Source: Phosphoribacter sp037045045 (GTDB lineage Bacteria > Actinomycetota > Actinomycetes > Actinomycetales > Dermatophilaceae). From it: 64,000 nucleotides of DNA. Under the pieces are notes generated by a model that was given only the letters and a program-made list of their open reading frames with translations, did no database searches and was not told the origin of the DNA. The stretch spans positions 372,001-436,000 of the forward strand of contig JBAOHL010000004.1 in assembly GCA_037045045.1 (NCBI GenBank), given 5' to 3'. The position numbers and the translations under genes are program-made. This document shows positions 54,283 to 63,244 of this stretch, piece by piece (position 1 is the stretch's first letter; each line of letters opens with the position of its first letter).

Positions 54283-54390
54283 CTCGGGTCGGTCAGCTGG
54301 TGCGGTCTGGCTCAGGTGCTCGGGTCGGTCAGCTGGTGCGGTCTGGCTCAGGTGCTCGGGTCGGTCAGGTGGTGCGGTCTGGCTCAGCGG
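54283..54390. repeat. 36-bp tandem repeat, 3 copies
   Basis: Units beginning ctcgggtcggtcagctggtg at 54283, 54319 and 54355; the third copy is slightly diverged. Lies between the convergent rhomboid and crgA genes, next to the DnaA-box pair. Not coding. Confidence 0.88.
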
Positions 54391-54402
54391 GTGGGGTGTG
54401 GC

Positions 54403-54654
54403 TCAGCGCCAGCGCATCGTCATGGCGAACCCGGTGAGCAACAAGCCGAACCCGGCCACGAGGTTCCAGTACCCGAAGGCCGCCACCGGCCACGCGCCCG
54501 AGGTCACGTAGAAGACCACGACCCAGATGAGGCCGAGGATGAGCAAGGTGATGAACACCGGAGCCCACCAGGTGGGGTTGGCGACGTCGCCCTTGCTCAC
54601 TCGCGGCGGCGGCGGGGCGGGCTTCTTGCGGGCTCGTCCCTTGGACTCCGGCAC
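54403..54654 (-). CDS. crgA: Cell division protein CrgA
   Basis: 83 aa from ATG 54654. A basic, Pro-rich N-terminus, then two membrane helices (PVFITLLILGLIWVVVFYVT; NLVAGFGLLLTGFAMTMRWR) with the CrgA hallmarks NPTWWAP and GYWN. Divisome component that regulates FtsZ-ring assembly and septation. Lies between rhomboid and DUF881 as in other actinobacteria. Confidence 0.95.
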   Translation of the reverse strand: MPESKGRARKKPAPPPPRVSKGDVANPTWWAPVFITLLILGLIWVVVFYVTSGAWPVAAFGYWNLVAGFGLLLTGFAMTMRWR

Positions 54655-54742
54655 GGTCGACTCCTTGCTCTGGACGCTCGTCCCTTAGCGTAGTCATCGG
54701 GAGCGGGCGAGTCGGCCCCACGAAGCGTCGCCGGAGGTCCGG

Positions 54743-55492
54743 ATGGTCGGTATGCCGCGTGCCTGGCTCGGCGCGCGCCCGTCCCGCTGGCGCCTGTTCG
54801 TGCCGGTCGTCGCCGCAGGGGCCGGGTTGATGTTCTCGATGAGCTTCCAGGCGGCCCGCGGGACCGACCTGCGCAGCGACCGCGGACTGCCCGACCTCAT
54901 CGTGGCGACGAACCGGTCGGTCGCGGACAAGGCCGAAAAGGTCCGCACCCTGCAGGCCTCGATCGACGAGCTCACCGCGGCGGCGGCGCCGGGGGACGCC
55001 AAGGTGGCCGCCCTCAGCGCCCAGATCGACGCCATCGGCCCGACCGTCGGCACTCGCGCGGTCCATGGCCCGGCGCTCACCGTGTCCCTCGACGACGCTA
55101 AGCGCGGATCCGCCCCGCTGCCCTCCGGGGTGAGTGCCGACGATGTCGTCGTGCACCAGCAGGACGTCCAGGGCGTCGTCAACGCGCTGTGGCGTGGCGG
55201 CGCCGAGGCAATGATGATCCAGGACCAGCGGGTCGTCGCGACCTCGGCGGTGCGCTGCGTCGGCAACACCCTCATCCTCCAGGGCCGGGTGTACCCGCCG
55301 CCCTATGTCATCTCGGCCATCGGCGACCCGGCGACCATGCGGGCCTCCCTCGACAGCGACGCGCAGGTGGGGATCTACAAGCAGTGGGTCGCCGCGGTCG
55401 GGTTGGGGTACGAGGTGACGACGACCGGCGACGCCCAGTTCCCGGCATTCTCGGGCTCGGTCGCCCTGGACCACTCGGTGGCGCGCCCGTGA
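54743..55492 (+). CDS. DUF881 family protein
   Basis: 249 aa from ATG 54743 (GGAGG five bases upstream). One N-terminal membrane helix (LFVPVVAAGAGLMFSMSF), a coiled-coil segment (KAEKVRTLQASIDELTAAA), then the DUF881 domain (VVNALWRGGAEAMMIQDQRV). An extracellular division- or wall-associated role is inferred from the crgA neighbourhood. The stop overlaps the sortase GTG. Confidence 0.88.
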   Translation: MVGMPRAWLGARPSRWRLFVPVVAAGAGLMFSMSFQAARGTDLRSDRGLPDLIVATNRSVADKAEKVRTLQASIDELTAAAAPGDAKVAALSAQIDAIGPTVGTRAVHGPALTVSLDDAKRGSAPLPSGVSADDVVVHQQDVQGVVNALWRGGAEAMMIQDQRVVATSAVRCVGNTLILQGRVYPPPYVISAIGDPATMRASLDSDAQVGIYKQWVAAVGLGYEVTTTGDAQFPAFSGSVALDHSVARP

Positions 55493-56205
55493 CCCGAGCA
55501 CGATTCGTGGTCGGCGTCGTCGGCGAACTGCTCGTCACCGTCGGCGTGCTGCTGCTGCTGTTCGTCGTCTGGGAGCTCGGGTACGTCGGCGTCGTCGAGA
55601 GCCGGGCGCAGGCCGACGTCGTGGCCGACCTCGAACGCGACCCCAGCGTCCTGCCGGCACTACCCACGACGACTGCCGGGCAACCCGATCCTGGCGGCAC
55701 CCCGGTCGGACCGACCCTGCAGGACGGCAAGGTCTTCGCCATTGTGCGCATCCCACGGCTCGGCGGGCCGACGTGGGCAAAGCCGATCTACGAGGGCGTC
55801 GACCTGGCGACCCTCGCCAAGGGCCTGGGCCGCTACCCCGGGACCGCTCTACCGGGTCAGCTCGGCAACTTCGCCGTGGCCGGGCACCGGGCCGGTCACG
55901 GCAACCCGCTCATCGACATCGACGCGATCCAGGCCGGCGACACGATGGTCGTCGAGACCCGCGACGGGTATGCCGTCTACCGCGCCGAACGGCATGTCGT
56001 CGTCCCGCCGAGCAAGACCGACGTCATCGCCCCGGTCCCGGAGCGCGCCTCGGCCCCGGTCACCGCGGCATACCTCACGGTGACCTCGTGCGACCCGCGG
56101 TTCGCCTCGACGAACCGGTACGTCGTGTTCGCCAGGCTCGACCGGGTGATCCCCCGCGCGCAGGGACTGCCCGCGAACCTGCTCGCCGACCCGCGGGGGG
56201 CCTAG
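55489..56205 (+). CDS. Class E sortase
   Basis: 238 aa from GTG 55489. An N-terminal membrane anchor (VVGVVGELLVTVGVLLLLFV) and extracellular sortase fold: His in VAGHRAGHGNPL, Cys201 in LTVTSCDPRF, Arg in RYVVFARLD. Class E sortases attach LAxTG-type proteins in high-GC Gram-positives. No such substrate is seen in this window. Confidence 0.9.
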   Translation: MTRARFVVGVVGELLVTVGVLLLLFVVWELGYVGVVESRAQADVVADLERDPSVLPALPTTTAGQPDPGGTPVGPTLQDGKVFAIVRIPRLGGPTWAKPIYEGVDLATLAKGLGRYPGTALPGQLGNFAVAGHRAGHGNPLIDIDAIQAGDTMVVETRDGYAVYRAERHVVVPPSKTDVIAPVPERASAPVTAAYLTVTSCDPRFASTNRYVVFARLDRVIPRAQGLPANLLADPRGA

Positions 56206-56412
56206 ATGTATGCCGCGCTGTGGCGGGCGTTGCCGGGCAACCGGTGGGTCAAGGCGCTGGAGTGCCTCGGGCTCGCCGTGCTGGTCGTCACCGTGCTGTT
56301 CGTCTGGGTGTTCCCGGCGATCGCTCCGTTGCTGCCCTACCAGGACGTGACCGTCGGGGCCGCGCCCGCACCTGCCCCAGGGTCCCTTCTCCCGACGAGC
56401 ACCCCGAGGTGA
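56206..56412 (+). CDS. Small single-helix membrane protein
   Basis: 68 aa from ATG 56206, directly after the sortase stop. One helix (LECLGLAVLVVTVLFVWVF) then a short Pro/Ala tail. A small protein in this slot is common in actinobacteria next to class E sortases; function unknown. Confidence 0.75.
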   Translation: MYAALWRALPGNRWVKALECLGLAVLVVTVLFVWVFPAIAPLLPYQDVTVGAAPAPAPGSLLPTSTPR

Positions 56413-56416
56413 TCCG

Positions 56417-57040
56417 GTGACCAGCATTCTCGTTGTCGACAACTACGACTCGTTCGTCTTCACCATCGTCGGCTACCTCGAACAGCTCGGCGCGACGTGC
56501 ACCGTGCGGCGCAACGACGCGGTGACAGCGGCGGCAGCCGGCGGCTTCGACGGCGTGCTCCTCTCCCCGGGCCCGGGCACCCCCGAGGAGGCCGGCGTGT
56601 GCCTCGACATGGTCGCGGCCTGCGCGCAGCGAATCCAGCCGATGCTCGGGGTATGCCTCGGTCACCAGGCTCTCGGGGTCGTCATGGGGGCGACCGTAGG
56701 CCGGGCCCCCGAGTTGCTGCACGGCAAGACCTCGCTCGTGCAGCACGACGGGTCCGGAGTGCTGGCCGGGCTGCCCGACCCGTTCACGGCCACCCGCTAC
56801 CACTCCCTGGCCATCGACCCCGCGACGGTGCCGGAGGAGCTGCTCGTCAACGGTCGCACCGCGAGCGGGTTGGTCATGGCGGTCCGCCACGCGACCCTGC
56901 CGCTGCACGGGGTGCAGTTTCATCCCGAGAGCGTGCTCACCGAGGGCGGGCACCGGATCCTCGCCAACTGGCTCGCCGAGTGCGGCCTCGCCGACGCCGT
57001 GGCCCGCTCGGCCGGTCTCAGCCCGCTCGTGCACCGGTAG
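56417..57040 (+). CDS. pabA: Aminodeoxychorismate/anthranilate synthase component II
   Basis: 207 aa from GTG 56417. Class I glutamine amidotransferase: DNYDSFVFTIVGYLEQ, SPGPGTPEEAGVC, nucleophile Cys in GVCLGHQALG, and HPESVLTEGG (His/Glu). Supplies ammonia for folate or tryptophan synthesis; the location by sortase E matches pabA of actinobacteria, but trpG function is possible. Confidence 0.88.
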   Translation: MTSILVVDNYDSFVFTIVGYLEQLGATCTVRRNDAVTAAAAGGFDGVLLSPGPGTPEEAGVCLDMVAACAQRIQPMLGVCLGHQALGVVMGATVGRAPELLHGKTSLVQHDGSGVLAGLPDPFTATRYHSLAIDPATVPEELLVNGRTASGLVMAVRHATLPLHGVQFHPESVLTEGGHRILANWLAECGLADAVARSAGLSPLVHR

Positions 57041-57105
57041 ACGGGCACCAGGGGCGCGGCGGCATACCGGAAAACCGCCGGCTCCGACCCGGCGGCATCC
57101 CCCGC

Positions 57106-58893
57106 TCAGGGCCTAGTCGTCGTCGCGCTAGGCGTCGGGCTGGTGGTCGGCGGCAGGGTGATCGTCTGGGTGACCGTCTGGGTCGGCGGAATCGGGCGCT
57201 TGGCGACCTTGACCTTGACCGTCGTGCCGACGTCGACCACGGTGTCCGGCGCGACGTCCTGCTCGAGGACGCTGCCCTCCAGGGCCGTGGCGCTCTCGAC
57301 CTGTTGAGTGGAATCGATGGTCAGATGCAGGCCGGCGAGCGTCTGCTCGGCGACCGAGACGTTCATCCCGACGAGCTTGACGACCTTGACCTTGCCGGTG
57401 GCGACCTTGAGGGTAATCCGCTGGGTCAGCGGGATGACCTGGCCGGTGCCCGGATCGGTCCCGACGACGTTTCCCTTGGCCTGGCTCGGATCGTCCACCG
57501 GCAGGATGACCGGGTCGAGGAAGCCCGAGAGCTTGAGGGTGGCCGCGGCGGCTTCTTGGGTCTGGCCGGTGACGTAGGGCACGACGGCCTGGCCGGGCCC
57601 GGACGAGACGACGAGATGGACGATCGAGCCTGCGGTGACTTGGGTCTGGCCGGTCGGGTCCTGGTCGGCGACGTTACCTTGGGTGACGTTGGGGTTGGTG
57701 ACGGTGCGCACGTCGACGAGCAGGCCGGCGGCGCCGACCATAGCGCGTGCCTCCGCCTCGGTCTTGCCGATGACATAGGGGACGGCGATCCGGCTGGCGG
57801 CCTCGCGAGCGGCCAGCAGTGAACGGCCGAGCCAGACGAGCAGGACGATGGCGACGAGGGCCGCGAGGGTCAGCAGCAGGTATGCCGCGCCGCGCCGCTT
57901 CGTGGGTGCCTCGGCCGGGTCGCGCCCGATCGCCGGTAGCGACGCAGTGTCCGGGTCGCGTCGACGCCCGGGGGTGTCCAGCAGCGCGGTCGGGGCTCCC
58001 TGCGCGGCTGCGGTGCCCAGGGCGGCTGCGCTCACCGACGTGCCTTGGCGGGCGGCGACGAGATCGGCCCGGAAGTCGATGGCGCTCTGGTACCGGGCGT
58101 CGCGGTCCTTGGCGAGGGCGTGCAGGACGACGGCGTCGAAGGAGGGGGGGATGTCGTGGCGCAGGCTGGAGGGCGGGGTCGGTGGCTCCCCGACGTGTTG
58201 GTAGGCGATGGCGACCGGGGTGTCGCCGACGAACGGGGTGCGCCCGGTGAGCAGTTCGAACAGGAGGCATCCGGTGGAGTAGAGGTCCGAGCGGGAGTCC
58301 ACCTGCTTGCCCTGGGCCTGCTCGGGGGAGAGGTACTGGGCGGTGCCGACGACAGCCTGGGTCTGGGTCATCGTCGCCGCGGTGTCCGCCACCGCCCGGG
58401 CGATCCCGAAGTCCATGACCTTGACCTCGCCCGAGGGGGTGAGCATGACGTTCGCGGGCTTGATGTCGCGGTGGACGATCCCCATCCGGTGGCTGTAGGC
58501 CAGCGCGCCGAGGATCTGCTCGGTCAGCCGAGCGGCCTCGGGCGGGTCCAGCGGCCCGTCTTCGGCGATCCGCTGGCGTAGCGTGCGGCCCTCGACGAGT
58601 TCCATGACGATGAACGGCTGGGCCATCGGCGCCCCGCGGGCATCGACGCTCGGTTCGTCGCCGGAGTCGTAGATCGCCACGATCGCCGGGTGGTTGAGCC
58701 CTGCCGCGGACTGCGCCTCGCGGCGGAAGCGGGTGAGGAAGCTGGAGTCGCGGGCGAGGTCGGAGCGCAGCAACTTGACGGCGACGGTCCGAGACAGCCG
58801 GGTGTCGTAGCCCTCGTACACGTCGGCCATCCCGCCGCGCCCGATGACCTCGCCGACTTCGTATCGCCCGTGCAACAGGCGTGGTGCGCTCAC
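57106..58893 (-). CDS. pknB: PASTA-domain Ser/Thr protein kinase PknB
   Basis: 595 aa from GTG 58893. Kinase domain: GRGGMADVYEGYD, K40 in VAVKLL, HRDIKPANVM, DFGIARA. After a membrane helix (YLLLTLAALVAIVLLVWLG, near residue 345) lie three PASTA repeats (IAVPYVIGKTEAEARAMVG; VVPYVTGQTQEAAAATLKLS; VVKLVGMNVSVAEQTLAG) and a Thr/Pro tail. Three PASTA domains are fewer than the four of mycobacterial PknB. Senses muropeptides/lipid II and controls wall growth with the upstream rodA-pbpA genes. Confidence 0.94.
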   Translation of the reverse strand: MSAPRLLHGRYEVGEVIGRGGMADVYEGYDTRLSRTVAVKLLRSDLARDSSFLTRFRREAQSAAGLNHPAIVAIYDSGDEPSVDARGAPMAQPFIVMELVEGRTLRQRIAEDGPLDPPEAARLTEQILGALAYSHRMGIVHRDIKPANVMLTPSGEVKVMDFGIARAVADTAATMTQTQAVVGTAQYLSPEQAQGKQVDSRSDLYSTGCLLFELLTGRTPFVGDTPVAIAYQHVGEPPTPPSSLRHDIPPSFDAVVLHALAKDRDARYQSAIDFRADLVAARQGTSVSAAALGTAAAQGAPTALLDTPGRRRDPDTASLPAIGRDPAEAPTKRRGAAYLLLTLAALVAIVLLVWLGRSLLAAREAASRIAVPYVIGKTEAEARAMVGAAGLLVDVRTVTNPNVTQGNVADQDPTGQTQVTAGSIVHLVVSSGPGQAVVPYVTGQTQEAAAATLKLSGFLDPVILPVDDPSQAKGNVVGTDPGTGQVIPLTQRITLKVATGKVKVVKLVGMNVSVAEQTLAGLHLTIDSTQQVESATALEGSVLEQDVAPDTVVDVGTTVKVKVAKRPIPPTQTVTQTITLPPTTSPTPSATTTRP

Positions 58894-58915
58894 CCCCGGA
58901 TCTCCTTCCCCCCGC

Positions 58916-60352
58916 CTAGCCCGCCGCGCCCTTGCCGTTGGACACGGTCAGGGTAACCGTCGCTGTCGTGTCGGTCGGGCCGGTGGGGTCCACGGCGAGC
59001 ACGGTGCCTGCCGCCGCCGCATTCGCCGCCTCGACGACCTTGATGTTGGCGCTCGGGAAACCGGCGGCGACGAGGTCGGCCCGGGCCGGGACGACGTCCC
59101 GTCCGACGAAGTCGGTGGCCTTGATGGTGACCTTGTTCGCGGTGGGGGGAGCGATGGACGTGGTGGTCGTGGTCGGCGGCGTCGTCTGCGTCGCCGTGAC
59201 TGTGCGCGTCGTCGTCGTCGTGCGGGTCTGGGTGACGGTGACGGCCGGCGCGGGGGTCGACGGGGTGGGCGTGCCGGTGCCGGAGCGACTCTGCGCGAAG
59301 AGGAACGCCGCCACGGCGAGGACCGCGAGGACGGGCAGCACCCACCACCAGCCGCCCCGACGGGGTCGATCGGTGGGCGAGCGCGGGGCAAGCGCCGTGG
59401 GCTCGGCGGGGGGGTGCGTCTCGACGGGGACGACGTCAGGGGCCGTGACGGGGACCACTCGCGTGGGCGTCGGAGGGGCCAGGGGCTGGGTCAGGCCGAG
59501 GTCGGTCGCCGAGATGACGCTGGTCGCGGGGCTGACGTCGGCGACCCCGCTGACCGGCATACCGAGCGACGCGGCCAGGGCGGCCGCGCTGGACGGACGG
59601 TGCGCCGGGTCCTTGTCCAGGCAGGAGGAGACCGCCGAGTGCAGCGGTTCGGGGACGGACGGCGGCAGCGCCGGCGGGGGGTCGTTGACGTGCGCGAGAG
59701 CGGTGGCCACGGCGGTGCCTCGGTCGAAGAGGCGCCGACCGGTGAGCATCTCGTAGGCGACGACACCGAGGGAATACAGGTCGGTGGCGGCCGTCACGGG
59801 ACTGCCGAGCGCCTGCTCGGGCGAGAGGTATTGCGGGGTCCCGATGACCTCGCCGGTGCGGGTGTGGGACGTGCCGTCGCCGGCGTGGGCGATGCCGAAG
59901 TCGGTGAGCTTCACCTGACCCTCGGGGGTGACGAGGATGTTCGCGGGCTTGACGTCGCGATGCACGACCCCGGCCTCGTGTGCGGCGGCGAGGGCCAGGG
60001 CGGCCTGCCCGACGATCGGGCGGGCCACGGCCGGGTCCATGGGCCCGTGGGAGATGAGTTCCGACAGGGGTCGCCCGGCGACCAATTCCATGACGAGGTA
60101 TGCCGTTCCGTCGTCCTCGCCGTAGTCGTAGACGGTGGCGATGTTGGGGTGCGAGAGGGCCCCGCTGTGCCGGGCCTCGTCGCGGAACCGGGCCGCGAAG
60201 CTCGGGTCCGGGTTCGGTCGCATGACCTTGACGGCCACGGTCCGTCCGAGCACGGAGTCGGTGGCCGACCACACGTCGCCCATCCCGCCGACGGCGACCC
60301 GCTCGCCGAGGGTGTAGCGACCGCCGAGGGTCGTGCCGCTGATCGGCGTCAT
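58916..60352 (-). CDS. pknA: Ser/Thr protein kinase PknA (one PASTA domain)
   Basis: 478 aa from ATG 60352. Kinase motifs GGMGDVWSATD, K42 in VAVKVM, HRDVKPANIL and DFGIAHAG are all present. A membrane helix (WWWVLPVLAVLAVAAFLFA, near residue 345), a Thr-rich linker and a single C-terminal PASTA-like domain (ATDFVGRDVVPARADLVAAG) follow. Mycobacterial PknA has no PASTA domain; micrococcal orthologues often do. Lies 22 bases before pknB. Confidence 0.92.
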   Translation of the reverse strand: MTPISGTTLGGRYTLGERVAVGGMGDVWSATDSVLGRTVAVKVMRPNPDPSFAARFRDEARHSGALSHPNIATVYDYGEDDGTAYLVMELVAGRPLSELISHGPMDPAVARPIVGQAALALAAAHEAGVVHRDVKPANILVTPEGQVKLTDFGIAHAGDGTSHTRTGEVIGTPQYLSPEQALGSPVTAATDLYSLGVVAYEMLTGRRLFDRGTAVATALAHVNDPPPALPPSVPEPLHSAVSSCLDKDPAHRPSSAAALAASLGMPVSGVADVSPATSVISATDLGLTQPLAPPTPTRVVPVTAPDVVPVETHPPAEPTALAPRSPTDRPRRGGWWWVLPVLAVLAVAAFLFAQSRSGTGTPTPSTPAPAVTVTQTRTTTTTRTVTATQTTPPTTTTTSIAPPTANKVTIKATDFVGRDVVPARADLVAAGFPSANIKVVEAANAAAAGTVLAVDPTGPTDTTATVTLTVSNGKGAAG

Positions 60353-60371
60353 CGGTCTGCCACCACCTTCG

Positions 60372-61829
60372 TCATCGACGGACCACGGCTTCCATGACGG
60401 CCTTGGCGATCGGCCCGGCCAGCCGACCGCCGGCGGCCTCGCTGCCGGCGTTCCCGCCGTCCTCGACGACGACGGCGACCGCGACTTGGGGGTCCTCGGC
60501 CGGGGCGAAGGCGGTGAACCAGGCGTGCGGCGCCTTGCCCTCGCCCTGTTGGGCCGTCCCGGTCTTGCCGGCGACGCTGACCCCCGAGATCTTCGCCGGT
60601 CCACCGGTGCCGACGTCGACCGTGGAGACGAGCATCTTCGTGAGGGTAGCGGCGACCTCGGGAGAGACCGCTCGGGACAACTGTTGCGGCTGCGCCTGGT
60701 CGAGGACGTCGAGCCCGGCACCCAGGGTCTGCTGGACGAGGTAGGGCCGCATGACGACGCCCTTGTTGGCGATGGCCGCGCTGACCATGGCCACCTGCAG
60801 GGGGGTGACCCGGACGTCGTACTGACCGATGGCGGCTTGGGCGGTCTGCGGGCGGTTGAGGTCGGCCGGCACCGAGCTCGGGGTCACCCGCATGGGGATG
60901 CGCATGACCTCGCCGAAGCCGAACTTCGCGGCCTGGTCGCGTAGGGCGTCGGGGCCGACCTTGAGCCCGAGCCAGCCGAAGGCCGTGTTGCAGGAGATTT
61001 CCATCGCGTGCTGCACCGTGGTCTGGTCGCCCGGGCCGCAGGCGCGCAGGTCGTAGTTCGGCAGGCCGGCGCTCGTCTCGGGCAGGTCCATCCGGGCCGG
61101 CGCCGGGATCGGCGTGGCCTCGGTGACCGCTCCGGTGGACAGGGCGGCGGAGGCCGTGATGATCTTGAAGACCGAGCCCGGTGGATAGAGGTTGCCCCCG
61201 ATGGCCCGATCGGTGAGGGGGCGGTTCGGGTCGGCCAGTAGGGCCTTCCAGGCGGCGTCGACGGCCGCCTGGTCGTGCGAGGCGAGGGTGTTGGGGTCGT
61301 ATCCCGGGTGGCTGACGAGGGCGAGGATCGCTCCGGTCTTCGGGTTGAGTGCCACGACCGCGCCGCGCTGGTCGCCGAGCGCCTTGTGCGCGGCTTCTTG
61401 AGCCTTGGGGTTGATGGTGAGCTGCAGGGTCGCTCCGGTGGGCTGCCGCCCGGTGAACAGGTCGGCGATCCTGCGGTAGAAGAACGCGTCGGAGGAGCCG
61501 GACAGCACCGCGTCGTCGCTGCCCTCCAGCCCGCCGCCCGCGCCGACGAGGTAGGAGTAGTAGCCGGTGACGTGGGAGTACAGCTCGGGCTGGGGGTAGG
61601 AGCGCTGATACTTCAGTTGACCCTCGGTCGGCACCGAACGGGCCAGCACGAGGTCCCCGACGATGATCGAGCCGCGGTCGCGACTGTAGTTGTCCAGCAG
61701 CGTCCGACGGTTGTCCGGGCGAGCGCGCAGGCTCGGGGCCTGGACGAACTGGATGACGGTCGAGGCGACGAGCAGGGCAACGAACAAAGCCCCGACGAGG
61801 CGGGACATCCGGATGATCGGAGTGTTCAC
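60372..61829 (-). CDS. pbpA: Penicillin-binding protein A (class B transpeptidase)
   Basis: 485 aa from GTG 61829, overlapping the rodA stop. An N-terminal anchor (VGALFVALLVASTVIQFV) and class B PBP transpeptidase: SxxK in YPPGSVFKIITA, SxN in EISCNTAFGW, KTGTAQ in SVAGKTGTAQQ. Crosslinks peptidoglycan with its cognate glycosyltransferase RodA encoded just upstream. Confidence 0.94.
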   Translation of the reverse strand: MNTPIIRMSRLVGALFVALLVASTVIQFVQAPSLRARPDNRRTLLDNYSRDRGSIIVGDLVLARSVPTEGQLKYQRSYPQPELYSHVTGYYSYLVGAGGGLEGSDDAVLSGSSDAFFYRRIADLFTGRQPTGATLQLTINPKAQEAAHKALGDQRGAVVALNPKTGAILALVSHPGYDPNTLASHDQAAVDAAWKALLADPNRPLTDRAIGGNLYPPGSVFKIITASAALSTGAVTEATPIPAPARMDLPETSAGLPNYDLRACGPGDQTTVQHAMEISCNTAFGWLGLKVGPDALRDQAAKFGFGEVMRIPMRVTPSSVPADLNRPQTAQAAIGQYDVRVTPLQVAMVSAAIANKGVVMRPYLVQQTLGAGLDVLDQAQPQQLSRAVSPEVAATLTKMLVSTVDVGTGGPAKISGVSVAGKTGTAQQGEGKAPHAWFTAFAPAEDPQVAVAVVVEDGGNAGSEAAGGRLAGPIAKAVMEAVVRR

Positions 61830-63244
61830 GGCGTGCCCACCACCTGGGTGGCGTCGGCATCGACATGGGGACGACGCTCGACCGGTGACGGGCCGACCGG
61901 CCGCAGCCCGTCGCCCTCGGGGACCGGCCGGCGGGCCTGGTCGGAGATGCGCAACAGCAGGGCCGTGATCGACCAGTTCGCCAACAGGGCCGACCCGCCG
62001 AGGGACATGAACGGCGTGGTGAGCCCGGTGAGGGGGATCACCCTGGTCACCCCGCCGACGACGACGAACACTTGGAGCCCGACCGAGAAGGCCAGCCCGA
62101 GCGCGAGTAGCTTGCCGAACCCGTCGCGGACCCCGAGGGCCGTGCGCAGGCCCCGCTGGACGAACAGCCCGTAGAGGACGAGGACGGCGAACACCCCGAA
62201 CAGCCCGAGCTCCTCGCCGAGGCTCGGGAGGATGAAGTCGCTGTCCGCGAATGCGACCATCCACGGACGCCCCTGGCCGAGGCCGGTGCCGAACAGGCCC
62301 CCGGCGGCCATCCCCATGACCCCCTTGGCAAGCTGGTCGGACTGGGCCAACGACTCCGAAGAGAACGGGTCGAGCCACAGGGTGACCCGCCGCTGGACGT
62401 GCGGGAAGATCAGCCACGCGACGTACGTGCCCGCCGCGAAGAGGGTGAGCCCGATGGCGATCCACGACACCCGTTCGGTCGCGACATAAAGCATGGCGAC
62501 GAACAGGCCGAAGAACAGCAGCGACGAACCGAGGTCCTTTTCGAAGACGAGCACGGCGAGACTGACCAGCCATGCCACGACGATGGGCCCGAGGTCGCGA
62601 CCGCGCGGGAAGGTGAAGCCGAGCACCCGCCGACCGGCCAGCGAGAGCACGTCGCGGGTCTGCACGAGGTAGCCGGCGAAGAACACCGTGAGGACGATCT
62701 TGGCGACCTCGCCGGGCTGGAAGGACATCGGCCCCAGGCGGATCCAGATCTGCGAGCCGTACTCGGCGGTGCCGAGCACGGGCAGCAGCGGCAGCAGCAA
62801 CAGCACGATGCCGCCGAGCATCATCGTGTATGTGTAGCGGCGCAGGACCCGATGGTCGCGCAGCCAGACGAGCAGGGTGATCGCCAGGGCGATCGAGACC
62901 CCGGTCCACACGAGTTGGCGAATCGCGTTGCCGCTCATGCCTTCTCGCCCGCCGGCGAGGTCGAGACGGTGGATCATCACGAGGCCGAGGCCGTTGAGCA
63001 GCGTGGCGATGGGCAGCAGCAGCGGATCGGCATACGAGGCCCGCCAGCGCAGGACGAGGTGGACGAGCAGGACCGCGGCGAGCAGCCCGCCGCCCACCGT
63101 GGCCAGGGCCGAGGGCACGGTGTCGCGAAGGGCGAGGTCGACGTTGACCCAGGCGACGAGCACGATCCCGAGGGCGAACAGCACGAGGAACAGCTCGACG
63201 TTGCGTCGGGTGCGCGGGGAGATCGTCTCGACGGTCGTCGTCAC
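61826..63244 (-). CDS. rodA: SEDS peptidoglycan glycosyltransferase (FtsW/RodA/SpoVE family)
   Basis: 472 aa from GTG 63244, overlapping the phosphatase stop. About ten membrane segments with SEDS signatures: SQIWIRLGPMSFQPGEVAKI, FEKDLGSSLLFFGLFVAMLY, ADSDFILPSLGEELGLFGVF and LTTPFMSLGGSALLANW. Assigned rodA by position with pbpA and pknA/B, as in mycobacteria. Confidence 0.92.
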   Translation of the reverse strand: MTTTVETISPRTRRNVELFLVLFALGIVLVAWVNVDLALRDTVPSALATVGGGLLAAVLLVHLVLRWRASYADPLLLPIATLLNGLGLVMIHRLDLAGGREGMSGNAIRQLVWTGVSIALAITLLVWLRDHRVLRRYTYTMMLGGIVLLLLPLLPVLGTAEYGSQIWIRLGPMSFQPGEVAKIVLTVFFAGYLVQTRDVLSLAGRRVLGFTFPRGRDLGPIVVAWLVSLAVLVFEKDLGSSLLFFGLFVAMLYVATERVSWIAIGLTLFAAGTYVAWLIFPHVQRRVTLWLDPFSSESLAQSDQLAKGVMGMAAGGLFGTGLGQGRPWMVAFADSDFILPSLGEELGLFGVFAVLVLYGLFVQRGLRTALGVRDGFGKLLALGLAFSVGLQVFVVVGGVTRVIPLTGLTTPFMSLGGSALLANWSITALLLRISDQARRPVPEGDGLRPVGPSPVERRPHVDADATQVVGTP

